A DNA stretch of 64,000 nt from Thiohalocapsa sp. PB-PSB1 (GTDB lineage: Bacteria > Pseudomonadota > Gammaproteobacteria > Chromatiales > Chromatiaceae): NCBI GenBank assembly GCA_016745215.1, contig CP050890.1, forward strand, positions 744,001-808,000, given 5' to 3'. The notes under the pieces are model-generated. The model did no database searches and was not told the DNA's origin. It saw only the letters and a program-made list of their open reading frames with translations. Each line of letters opens with the position of its first letter. Position 1 is the stretch's first letter. This document shows, piece by piece, positions 54,269-62,984 of the stretch. Made by a program: the position numbers and the translations under genes.

Positions 54269-57200
54269 ATGCCAAACACATCTGAACAATTTGGACGGAC
54301 GCCGGAGATAATGCGACGGGCTCGTGATCCAATCGCAATCGTTGGTGTAGGCTGCCGGTTCCCTGGCGACGTTTTCGATACGGAAAGCTATTGGAATATG
54401 CTGGTGGCTGGCCAGGACTGTATCGTGGACGTGCCGCAAGATCGATGGAGCACAGATCGCTTTTTCGATCCCGATCCAGATAAGACTGGCAAAATCTACA
54501 TTAAGCATGGCGGCTTTCTCAAACACCGCCTGGAGGCATTCGATGCCGCCTTTTTCGGCATCCCGCCGCGTCAAGCCGACACGATTGATCCGCAGCAGAG
54601 GCTCCTGCTGGAGACCACCTGGGAAGCGTTTGAAGATGCCGGCATCGTGCCGGAGGCGCTGGCGGGCAGTGCCACCGGCGTCTATGTCGGCGGATTTAAT
54701 TTGGATAGCTTGCTCACTCAGTTGAGCCCGCTCAACCGGCGGCTGGTCAATAGCCATACCGCAACCGGGATGACTATGACCGTCCTGTCGAACCGCATCT
54801 CCTATCTGTTCGACTTGCGCGGTCCGAGTGTGACCATGGATACGGCCTGCTCGTCGTCGCTTGTTGCGTTTCATCATGCCTGCCAGGCGATCTGGAACGG
54901 CGAGTGCTCGTTGGCGCTTACCGGTGGTGTCAACGTCATGTTTCGGCCTGAATACTCCCTGACCATGTGCAAGGGACAATTCTTGGCGCCAGATGGCCAC
55001 TGCAAGAGCTTCGACGAGCGTGCCGACGGCTATGCGCGAGCGGAAGGCGCGGCGATAGTCGTACTCAAGCCCTTGGAAGCAGCCCGCAAGGACGGTGACA
55101 GGATCTATGCCATCGTGCGCGGCACGGGGGTGAATCAGGACGGTCGAACTAACGGCATCTCGTTACCCAATGGTGAGTCTCAGGCGGCCCTGATCCGTTC
55201 TGTTCTCGATCAGGCCAACATCGCTGCACAGCAGATCGGCTATGTCGAGGCGCACGGTACCGGCACCGCGGTCGGTGATCCCATCGAGGCTACAGCAATC
55301 GGGACTGTCCTCGGCAAGAACCGGCCCGACGACATGCTGCCGCTTGTCATCGGTTCAGTCAAAGCCAATTTCGGTCATCTCGAGGCTGCAGCAGGAATCG
55401 CTGGGGTGATCAAGGCCGCGCTCTGTCTTGAGCACGGTCAAATCCCGCCTCAGGCCAATCTGCAAGCGCTCAATCCAGCGATTCCGTTCGCTGATCTGCG
55501 CCTCAAAGTTCCGCAGCAGCTTGAAACGCTGCCGGAGGGGGAAGGTTCAGTGTGTGCCGCCATCAACTCGTTTGGCTATGGCGGAACGAATGCACATGTC
55601 ATCCTGGAGCGCATGCCAGCGCGTCCTAGCGAAATGCAGGCGCACCCAGATCAAACGGCAGCCCCTGCAATCGAACGCCCATTGATACTTGCGCTTTCCA
55701 CGCGCGATCAGGCCGCATTGGTCCCGCTTGCCCGCGGCTATCGGCAACTTCTACGCAAGGAATCGGCGCCAGCGCTAGCTGATGTCTGTCATAGCGCCGC
55801 AGTGCGTCGCAGCCATCTTGAGCATCGCGTGGCGTTCGTGGCGGCGACCGCCGGCGCCATGGTTGAACAACTCGATGCATTCATTGAACAGGGCGTCGGC
55901 CCGTCGTTCATCACCAACCGCGCCAGCAGCAGCCAAAGCCATTCTCCTGTCTTCGTATTTACCGGAATGGGTCCGCAATGGTGGGCAATGGGGCGCCAGC
56001 TGTTAGTGCGTGAGCCGGTATTTCGCGCGACTGCGGAAGCCTGCGACGCGGCCTTTCAAGGCGTGGCCGGCTGGTCGATCTTGGCCGAAATGACGGCGGA
56101 AGAGCATGCATCGAACATTGCCGATACCCGCATTGCACAACCGGCGAATGTCCTCTTGCAGATCGCCCTCACTGCCTTGTGGCGCTCCTGGGGCGTCGAG
56201 CCCGCGGCCATTATCGGCCATAGTGTCGGTGAAGTGGGAGCCGCCTATGCTTCAGGCATGCTGACTCAAGAACAGTGTATGACCGTCGCTTACCACCGCA
56301 GCCAGGTGCAAAAAATGGCGGCTGGCAAGGGCAAGATGCTTGCCCTTGGCATGTCGGCGGCAGAAGCCGAAGAGCTGCTCGTCGGACTGGAGCACAGCGT
56401 CTCCCTTGCCGCCATTAACGGTCCCTCCACGGTGACGCTCGCCGGCGACCCCGCGCCCCTGGAGTCGATCGCCGCCCGCGCGGAGGAACAGGGTGTGTTC
56501 TACCGCTTCTTGCAGGTGGAGGTGGCCTACCACAGTCCGCATATGGCCCCGCTCTGGGACAACCTGGCCACTGCCTTGGATGGACTCTCTCCCGCCCTGC
56601 CGACAACGCCCTTGTACTCGACAGTCACTGGAGCGCGGTTCATGGAGTCGGGTTATGACGCTGAATACTGGTGCCGTAACATGTGCCAAACGGTCCATTT
56701 CTCCCAGGCTATGAACTGCCTGATTGCCGATGGCTACCGTCTGTTCCTAGAGGTCGGGCCGCATCCCGTATTAGCGGCCTCCATCAAGGAGCATCTCGGC
56801 CAACACGGGGTCGCGGGGGAGGTTCACCCATCGCTTTATCGGGGCAATCCGGAACAGCAAACGCTGCTCGAGACCGCTGCCAAGCTGCATGTCGCCGGTT
56901 GCAACCTCGATTGGCGCAGCCTGATACCTCAGGGCGGACAGTTCGTGCGATTGCCTAACTACCCGTGGCAACGCCAGGATTTCTGGATCGAGTCCGAGGA
57001 GAGCCTCTTGGATCGTCGCGGTTGGGATACCCATCCGCTGCTGGGTAGACCCCTCAACGGACCCGGCAAGGGCTGGGAAGATGATCTATGCCGCGGCCGG
57101 ATACCCTATCTTGACGATCATCAAGTCGATGGCGCGACGGTGTTTCCGGGCGCGGGATATGCCGAGATCGGCCTTGCTATTCACCGCGCATTAGGGCAAA

Positions 57201-60200
57201 CCGATATCTGTCTCGTGGAGGATCTTGAGTTCCTTAAGGGCTTGGTGATCGATCCCTCCAATGATCCGCATGTGCGCGTCGACTATGATGCACAGAGTAG
57301 AGACTACCTGATCTACAGCCGTTCCGCCGATGAGCGCAACGCCTGGCAATGCCATGCCCGGGGACGTCTATCGTTCGGCAAGATCAGGCAGCCGGCGGCT
57401 ATTGATCTCGCCGCGCTTCAGCAGCGTTCCCAGCACGAGGTCGCAGGACAAGACCTGTATCGCGAGCTCCAGGAACGGGGCTTGCAATATGGCCCGATGT
57501 TCCAGACCATCCGCTGTCTGCGGCGTTGGCCGGGTGAGGTTCTAGCGCAGATTACCGTGCAGGCTGGTCGGACCACAGATCAGGATCGCCATTATCAACT
57601 GCACCCCACCCTTCTTGACGGCTGCTTCCAATCAATGCTTGCGGCGCTCAACAGCGATCGCGGCGATTGGGATGACCAACTCTATGTGCCCGTTCGAATC
57701 CGCCAGATCCGGCTCTATGTTCCGCCCTCCGGGATGGTCTGGGCCTATGGCCGAGTAACTGAGCGTACTGCCGATGAGTTCCATGGAGACATCGCGCTGT
57801 GCGATGGAGCTGGAATCGTGCTGGCCGAGGTGCGTGGGCTCGAGTGTCGAGCGTTGGCTCGCGGCAAGGCGCAGACGCAGAGCGATGCCAAGCGCTGGAG
57901 CTATATCCTTGATTGGGAACAGATGCCGGTGTCAGAAGCGGGCAGCGCAGCAGGCAAATGGCTGGTGCTGCATGACGCCGGCGGTGTGGGCGACAGCCTC
58001 AGCAGTGCGCTTTTGGCGCGTGGCGTCGAGGTTACAGGATTAGGACCTGGTGCCGGCCGCGACGCGCTGGGGCCAGGCGCTTGTCAGGTCCGTCCTGATG
58101 CGGCCTGTGACCTCGATACCATCTTGGCGCAGGCCGGGGAAACCTATCGCGCCATCGTCGATCTGCGGGCTCTCGATACCCAGTGCACAGATGCCGACCC
58201 CATCGGCAGCCAAGCCGCAACCGCCGTGTTGCATCTGGTTCAGACCTTGGCACGACGCCTTCAGCCCTCTGCGCCACGGCTGTACCTGATCACCCGCGGA
58301 GCCCAGCAGATCCACCCTGACGAGCCGCTGGACGCGCCAGCCCAAGCGACCGTTATTGGAATGGGCCGCGTCATCGCCTCCGAGCATGCGCAGCTACGTT
58401 GTACCCGCATCGATCTTGGACCGCTGGAATCCGAGCCAGACTCACTGCAAGTTCAGACCTTGACAACAGAGCTCCTTGCCGATGGCCCAGCCACGGAAGT
58501 CGCCCTGCGCGGTACGCAACGCTTCATTCCGCGTTTGACCCCGGAGTCTTTGGAGGACACCGATAGCCATCAGAAACCTGTGGCCAAAGTGCCAGGGAAG
58601 ACGCCAATGACCTTAGAGCGGGATAGAAACGGCTCGTTAGAAGGCCTGCACTTCCGTGAGGTGCAACGACGCGCGCCTGGGCTGGGTGAAGTCGAGCTGG
58701 AAATCCAAGCGGTGGCGCTCAATTTCAAAGATGTCCTGAAGACCATGGACATGATCGCGGACGAGGCATTGGAAAATACCTATTACGGTGACACGATAGG
58801 TATGGAAGTCGCGGCGATCGTCGCGCGCGTCGGCGCTGATGTTACAACGTTACAACCTGGCATGGAAATTGTTGCTCTGTTGCGTAATAGCTTCAGCAGC
58901 TATGTCACGGAGTCGGTCGATGCCTTCTACTGGATGCCTAGGCCATCCGGGATGAGTCACGCACAGACGGCTAGCCTGCCCATAACGTTTGTGACTGCTT
59001 GGTACGGCTTGCACGAGCTGGCAAAGCTGCAGCCTTGCGAGAGGGTCTTGATTCATGCTGGTGCTGGCGGGGTCGGGCAAGCCGCCATTCAGATTGCCCG
59101 CTGGCTTGGCGCCGAAATTTTCGCCACTGCGGGCAACGATGAGAAGCGAGCCTTGCTGCGCGAGCAGGGAGTCCAACACGTAATGGACTCGCGCTCTCTC
59201 GAATTTGCAGATGAGGTCCAGACGCTAACCGATGGTGTCGGAGTTGACGTGGTGCTCAATTCGTTGGCTGGTGAAACGGCACTGAAGAGCATGGATTTGC
59301 TCGCGCCATGGGGTAGGTTCATCGAGATCGGTAAGCGCGATTTCATCAATAACCAGCGCTTGGAGATGCGGCCTTTCAATCGGGGCCTCTCCTATTTCGC
59401 CCTGGACATCGATCGTATGATGGGCGAGCGTCCCGAGACCTTTCGGCGCTCGCTCTGCGAACTCTCCGAGCTGTTCCGGGCTAATGTCCTGGTGGCACCG
59501 CCGATTACCGTTTTCCCGGCTGACCAGACGGTGGATGCATTCCGTCACATGGCCGAATCGAAGAATATCGGGAAGATTGTCGTGTCCATGCGGACCCCCA
59601 ACCCCGTGCAGGTTCTGCCAGTACGTGACAGCAAACCCCTGTGCTCGCCGCAGTACTCTTACCTGATTACTGGCGGCCTTCGCGGTTTCGGCCTGGAAGT
59701 AAGCAAGTGGTTGATCAAACAGGGGGCACGGCACCTGGTCCTGGTTGGCCGGCGCGCGGCAACGACCCAAGAAGCTATCCAAGCGATTGACGAGATGCAG
59801 GTCTCTGGAGCGCATGTGCGGGCAATCGCGGCGGATGTTGCTAATGCGGACGACGTGCAGCGAATATTCGCCGAGATCGACGGTTCGATGCCGCCTCTCA
59901 GGGGCATCATGCATGCGGCAGGTGTGCTCGATGATGCCCCGCTCATGGAACAAAGCGAGGTGCGGATGAACCGCGTCATGCATCCCAAAGCGCTGGGAGC
60001 GTGGCATCTGCATCAGGCGAGCCGTCACCGGGAGCTCGACTTCTTCGTCCTGTTTTCATCGATTTCAGCACTGGTTGGCAATCCTGGACAGGCGAATTAT
60101 GTGGCGGCCAATAGCTTCCTCGATGCCTTGGCACGACATCGCCGGGTCCAAGGCCTCTCGGGAACCAGCATCAACTGGGGTGCAATTAACCGCGTCGGCA

Positions 60201-60853
60201 TGGCAGCACGCGATCAGAACCTGCTCCAACACTTGGCGCGTCAAGGGATTCGGGCCATGGAGCCCGAGCTGGCTGCTGGAGTCATCGCGCCAGTTCTGCA
60301 AATCGGCCTGGCGCAGATCGGCGTGATGGACGTCGATTGGACGCAATGGGCGGCGGTCAATCCTACCGCCATGACAGATCCACGCTTTGAACGTCTCCTG
60401 GCAGCCCAGGCTCAGGGCGACGATGCGGATGACGAATATGATCTGGTGCAGGCGCTGCGAGAGCTTGAGCCGCAAGAGCGTGGTGAGATGGTCAATTTCC
60501 TGCTTGCCGATCTGCTGGCCGAAACCTTGCGCTTGCCCGTCGACAAGATTGTCTTTGAGCAATCGCTTACAAGCATGGGGCTCGATTCCCTCATGACTGC
60601 CGAGCTGCAGATGAAGATCAAAGACGGATTCGGCGTTGACTATTCGACCATGGAGCTTCTGCAGGGCGGTGATATCGAGCAGATCGGCAAGACACTCCTG
60701 ACCAGGCTCGGTCTTGATGGCGATCGCGCAAAGGCTCCTCGGGAAGCAGATCAGCCGCATCAGGTCGACCTGATGACCGAGGTTGAAATTGATGCATTAA
60801 CCGAGGTTGAGATTGATGCATTACTTGATGAGTTGATGGTGGAGGAAGACTGA
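54269..60853 (+). CDS. Type I polyketide synthase, KS-AT-DH-ER-KR-ACP (fully reducing module)
   Basis: 2194 residues from ATG 54269 (AGGAG 9 bases upstream; a GTG two codons earlier is less well spaced). KS: Cys194 in DTACSSSL, His329 in EAHGTGT, His370 in NFGHLEA. AT: Ser652 in GHSVGE and YHSPHM. DH: His951 in HQVDGATVFP, Asp1117 in LLDGCFQ. ER: GAGGVGQAA (about 1597-1605). KR: TGGLRGFG (about 1800) and Tyr1944 in NYVAANSF. ACP: Ser2107 in GLDSLMTAEL. All sites look intact. No thioesterase; release is presumably by the next gene. The single reducing module may act iteratively. An acidic repeat (TEVEIDAL twice) ends the protein, perhaps docking. Confidence 0.95.
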   Translation: MPNTSEQFGRTPEIMRRARDPIAIVGVGCRFPGDVFDTESYWNMLVAGQDCIVDVPQDRWSTDRFFDPDPDKTGKIYIKHGGFLKHRLEAFDAAFFGIPPRQADTIDPQQRLLLETTWEAFEDAGIVPEALAGSATGVYVGGFNLDSLLTQLSPLNRRLVNSHTATGMTMTVLSNRISYLFDLRGPSVTMDTACSSSLVAFHHACQAIWNGECSLALTGGVNVMFRPEYSLTMCKGQFLAPDGHCKSFDERADGYARAEGAAIVVLKPLEAARKDGDRIYAIVRGTGVNQDGRTNGISLPNGESQAALIRSVLDQANIAAQQIGYVEAHGTGTAVGDPIEATAIGTVLGKNRPDDMLPLVIGSVKANFGHLEAAAGIAGVIKAALCLEHGQIPPQANLQALNPAIPFADLRLKVPQQLETLPEGEGSVCAAINSFGYGGTNAHVILERMPARPSEMQAHPDQTAAPAIERPLILALSTRDQAALVPLARGYRQLLRKESAPALADVCHSAAVRRSHLEHRVAFVAATAGAMVEQLDAFIEQGVGPSFITNRASSSQSHSPVFVFTGMGPQWWAMGRQLLVREPVFRATAEACDAAFQGVAGWSILAEMTAEEHASNIADTRIAQPANVLLQIALTALWRSWGVEPAAIIGHSVGEVGAAYASGMLTQEQCMTVAYHRSQVQKMAAGKGKMLALGMSAAEAEELLVGLEHSVSLAAINGPSTVTLAGDPAPLESIAARAEEQGVFYRFLQVEVAYHSPHMAPLWDNLATALDGLSPALPTTPLYSTVTGARFMESGYDAEYWCRNMCQTVHFSQAMNCLIADGYRLFLEVGPHPVLAASIKEHLGQHGVAGEVHPSLYRGNPEQQTLLETAAKLHVAGCNLDWRSLIPQGGQFVRLPNYPWQRQDFWIESEESLLDRRGWDTHPLLGRPLNGPGKGWEDDLCRGRIPYLDDHQVDGATVFPGAGYAEIGLAIHRALGQTDICLVEDLEFLKGLVIDPSNDPHVRVDYDAQSRDYLIYSRSADERNAWQCHARGRLSFGKIRQPAAIDLAALQQRSQHEVAGQDLYRELQERGLQYGPMFQTIRCLRRWPGEVLAQITVQAGRTTDQDRHYQLHPTLLDGCFQSMLAALNSDRGDWDDQLYVPVRIRQIRLYVPPSGMVWAYGRVTERTADEFHGDIALCDGAGIVLAEVRGLECRALARGKAQTQSDAKRWSYILDWEQMPVSEAGSAAGKWLVLHDAGGVGDSLSSALLARGVEVTGLGPGAGRDALGPGACQVRPDAACDLDTILAQAGETYRAIVDLRALDTQCTDADPIGSQAATAVLHLVQTLARRLQPSAPRLYLITRGAQQIHPDEPLDAPAQATVIGMGRVIASEHAQLRCTRIDLGPLESEPDSLQVQTLTTELLADGPATEVALRGTQRFIPRLTPESLEDTDSHQKPVAKVPGKTPMTLERDRNGSLEGLHFREVQRRAPGLGEVELEIQAVALNFKDVLKTMDMIADEALENTYYGDTIGMEVAAIVARVGADVTTLQPGMEIVALLRNSFSSYVTESVDAFYWMPRPSGMSHAQTASLPITFVTAWYGLHELAKLQPCERVLIHAGAGGVGQAAIQIARWLGAEIFATAGNDEKRALLREQGVQHVMDSRSLEFADEVQTLTDGVGVDVVLNSLAGETALKSMDLLAPWGRFIEIGKRDFINNQRLEMRPFNRGLSYFALDIDRMMGERPETFRRSLCELSELFRANVLVAPPITVFPADQTVDAFRHMAESKNIGKIVVSMRTPNPVQVLPVRDSKPLCSPQYSYLITGGLRGFGLEVSKWLIKQGARHLVLVGRRAATTQEAIQAIDEMQVSGAHVRAIAADVANADDVQRIFAEIDGSMPPLRGIMHAAGVLDDAPLMEQSEVRMNRVMHPKALGAWHLHQASRHRELDFFVLFSSISALVGNPGQANYVAANSFLDALARHRRVQGLSGTSINWGAINRVGMAARDQNLLQHLARQGIRAMEPELAAGVIAPVLQIGLAQIGVMDVDWTQWAAVNPTAMTDPRFERLLAAQAQGDDADDEYDLVQALRELEPQERGEMVNFLLADLLAETLRLPVDKIVFEQSLTSMGLDSLMTAELQMKIKDGFGVDYSTMELLQGGDIEQIGKTLLTRLGLDGDRAKAPREADQPHQVDLMTEVEIDALTEVEIDALLDELMVEED

Positions 60854-60854
60854 G

Positions 60855-62246
60855 ATGAAGATTGATCGAACACGCTTGACAGAGATGACACCGGCAGAAA
60901 AGCGGGAGATTGCCAAGCGCTTGTTGCAGAAGCGCGTCGTCGGGACGATGGTGTCCGAGGTAGAAGCAGACGCGCTTGATGTCGGAACCAAGCCCTCGAT
61001 ACATATTTCGGCAGAATTCCAAAGCCTGGACAATTTGTCCGACGCAGTTCAAATGCGCCGACACTTGGACGAAATGCTTCACCTGACGCACGCCAATCCG
61101 TACTTCAGGCCGCACGAGTCTCTCAGCGCCGCGACCACATCAATCGACGGACGCGAGTACATCAACTTCTCCGGCTACAATTACCTCGGCTTGTCTGGAC
61201 ATCCCCAGGTCTCGGCGGACGCCAAGGCAGCGATCGACCGTTTCGGAACCTCGTCTTCGGCCAGCCGCATTGTCTCAGGCGAAATACCACTACATGGTGC
61301 GCTCGAGCGTGAGGTTGCCGATATGCTCGGCGTGGAAGATGCAATTATCTTCAACAGCGGCTATAGCACGAACATCAGCACCTTGGGTCATCTGCTCAGC
61401 CCTAAGGATCTGGCTATCTGTGACAGCTTGGTTCACAACAGTGTCCTGATGGGCTGTCAGCTGTCCGGCGCTCCGCGCTTAGCGTATCCCCACAACGACC
61501 TGCAGCAACTCGACCAGATACTGAGCGAGCATCGCCACGATCATGAGCGCGTTCTCATTTTGATTGAGGGCGTATACAGCATGGATGGCGATATTCCCAA
61601 TTTGCCGCAGTTGATTGAGATCAAGCGCCGGCACAAGGCGCTGCTCATGGTCGATGAGGCGCATTCCATCGGCGTGCTTGGACCACGCGGTTTCGGTATC
61701 GGCGAACATTTCGGAATCGATCCTACCGCCGTGGATCTCTGGATGGGAACCTTGAGCAAGGCATTTGCCAGTTGCGGAGGATACATCGCCGGCTCGAAGG
61801 CCATCATCGACTATCTCAAATATAGCGCTCCCGGCTTCGTCTACTCCGTTGGTCTCTCACCACCCGACGCCGCCTCAGCGCTAAGCGCGATTCGCGTCTT
61901 AAGGCGTGAGCCAGCCCGGGTCGCACGCTTGCAGGAACGTGCGCGACTGTTCCTCGAACTTGCTACACAGCGGGGTCTCGATACTGGACTCAGCCGCGGT
62001 TCCGCAGTAATACCAGTGATTATCGGTGATTCGGCGCTGAGCCTGCGCTTGGCCGATAGGCTATTTGAGCAGGGTATCAATGTCCATGCGATCTCGTATC
62101 CAGCCGTCGAGGAGCATAAAGCGCGTCTGCGCTTTTTCATCACAACCCTGCATAGCCCGGATCAAATCCGATTCACGGTGGATGCGCTAGCCACAACCCT
62201 TAGCGAGTTGCGCCAAGAGGCTTTGTACATCACTCCGACCAACTGA
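60855..62246 (+). CDS. Alpha-oxoamine synthase (PLP), C-terminus altered by element A
   Basis: 463 residues; its ATG is one base after the PKS stop. About 60 N-terminal residues (with TPAEKREIAKRLLQKR) precede the AOS core: INFSGYNYLGLSGHP, DSLVHNSV, VDEAHSIGVLG and the PLP-lysine K302 in GTLSKAFASCGGYIAG. AOS enzymes join an acyl thioester with Gly, Ala or Ser and lose CO2 (BioF, SPT, KBL, ALAS). Next to a PKS without thioesterase it would take the chain from the ACP to give an amino-ketone. The last eight residues (LYITPTN..) and the stop come from an inserted element A. Confidence 0.9.
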   Translation: MKIDRTRLTEMTPAEKREIAKRLLQKRVVGTMVSEVEADALDVGTKPSIHISAEFQSLDNLSDAVQMRRHLDEMLHLTHANPYFRPHESLSAATTSIDGREYINFSGYNYLGLSGHPQVSADAKAAIDRFGTSSSASRIVSGEIPLHGALEREVADMLGVEDAIIFNSGYSTNISTLGHLLSPKDLAICDSLVHNSVLMGCQLSGAPRLAYPHNDLQQLDQILSEHRHDHERVLILIEGVYSMDGDIPNLPQLIEIKRRHKALLMVDEAHSIGVLGPRGFGIGEHFGIDPTAVDLWMGTLSKAFASCGGYIAGSKAIIDYLKYSAPGFVYSVGLSPPDAASALSAIRVLRREPARVARLQERARLFLELATQRGLDTGLSRGSAVIPVIIGDSALSLRLADRLFEQGINVHAISYPAVEEHKARLRFFITTLHSPDQIRFTVDALATTLSELRQEALYITPTN

Positions 62247-62500
62247 CGAGCAGGTGCTGGGGCTTTTCTGTAAAACGTTGGTTTTAAATTAAAATATTGG
62301 GGCGTTCGAGACTTAAATTTCCTGATTCCTGAAAATCGCAAGGAGGGCGGCTACTTTGGGGTGGCATATTGATGCTGGTTTACGCAGGCTTAAGCAAACC
62401 CAAATAATTATGCCCTTGCCTGGCCCGCCATCCACCTAAGAATCAGGAAACTTCAATTCGCGGCTAACTCTAAGTCTTGGCCGAGCTTATGAACAAGGCC
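62219..62500 (+). mobile_element. Small inverted-repeat element 'A', copy 6, with element F nested inside
   Basis: Starts GGCTTTGTACATCACTCCGA and ends CGAGCTTATGAACAAGGCC like the other A copies, but at 62311-62456 it holds element F. It forms the end of the AOS reading frame and the spacer to the next gene. Confidence 0.75.
62311..62456 (-). mobile_element. Small inverted-repeat element 'F', copy 2, inside element A
   Basis: Inverted match to 50281-50427. Flanks TTCGAG and TTCGCG look like a short target duplication with one mismatch; joined, they restore the GGCGTTCGAGGCTAAC of intact A copies. Confidence 0.75.
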
Positions 62501-62558
62501 CGCCGAGAAACCACCGACCAAGTGCAATGAAAATTATCCTAGCGCAGAGACAATAGAT

Positions 62559-62984
62559 ATGGACTTTAGCGAAGAACAGACTCTAACGATACAAGCGTTG
62601 GCGGCTGGAATTTTCCCCAGCGACGAAAACATCCCGAGTGCAGGCGATTTACCAGTAACAGAAATGTTTCTTGAGGTCGCCAGTACTTGGCCCGAGGAGA
62701 CACGAATGATTTTTGGTAACTCATTAGATCTCATAAACAACATTTCCTGGTCAATTTATGGGGTCACAGTGCAGAATCTCGATGATCAGTCACTCGCGGA
62801 GTTTATCGAGATGATCGCTCGAGACGAGAATTTCATTCCTTTTTGGGGGCCGTTTAGATCGCTTATCGCTCTCAATTATTACGGCCTCCCGTCTGCTTAC
62901 GAGGCTATTGGACTTCCGGGACCGAACCTAGATACCGGTGGATTTGATGCAGATGGTATGCCTGCTGGAGAGTCGAACAGATGA
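62559..62984 (+). CDS. Gluconate 2-dehydrogenase subunit 3-like protein
   Basis: 141 residues (MDFSEEQTLTIQALAAGIFP..). The size, helical make-up and PSDENIPSAGDLPV-type start match the small subunit that accompanies FAD-dependent GMC dehydrogenases. Unlike periplasmic relatives it has no Tat or Sec signal, so it probably acts in the cytoplasm. Its TGA overlaps the ATG of the GMC gene (ATGA), which supports a two-subunit enzyme. Confidence 0.7.
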   Translation: MDFSEEQTLTIQALAAGIFPSDENIPSAGDLPVTEMFLEVASTWPEETRMIFGNSLDLINNISWSIYGVTVQNLDDQSLAEFIEMIARDENFIPFWGPFRSLIALNYYGLPSAYEAIGLPGPNLDTGGFDADGMPAGESNR

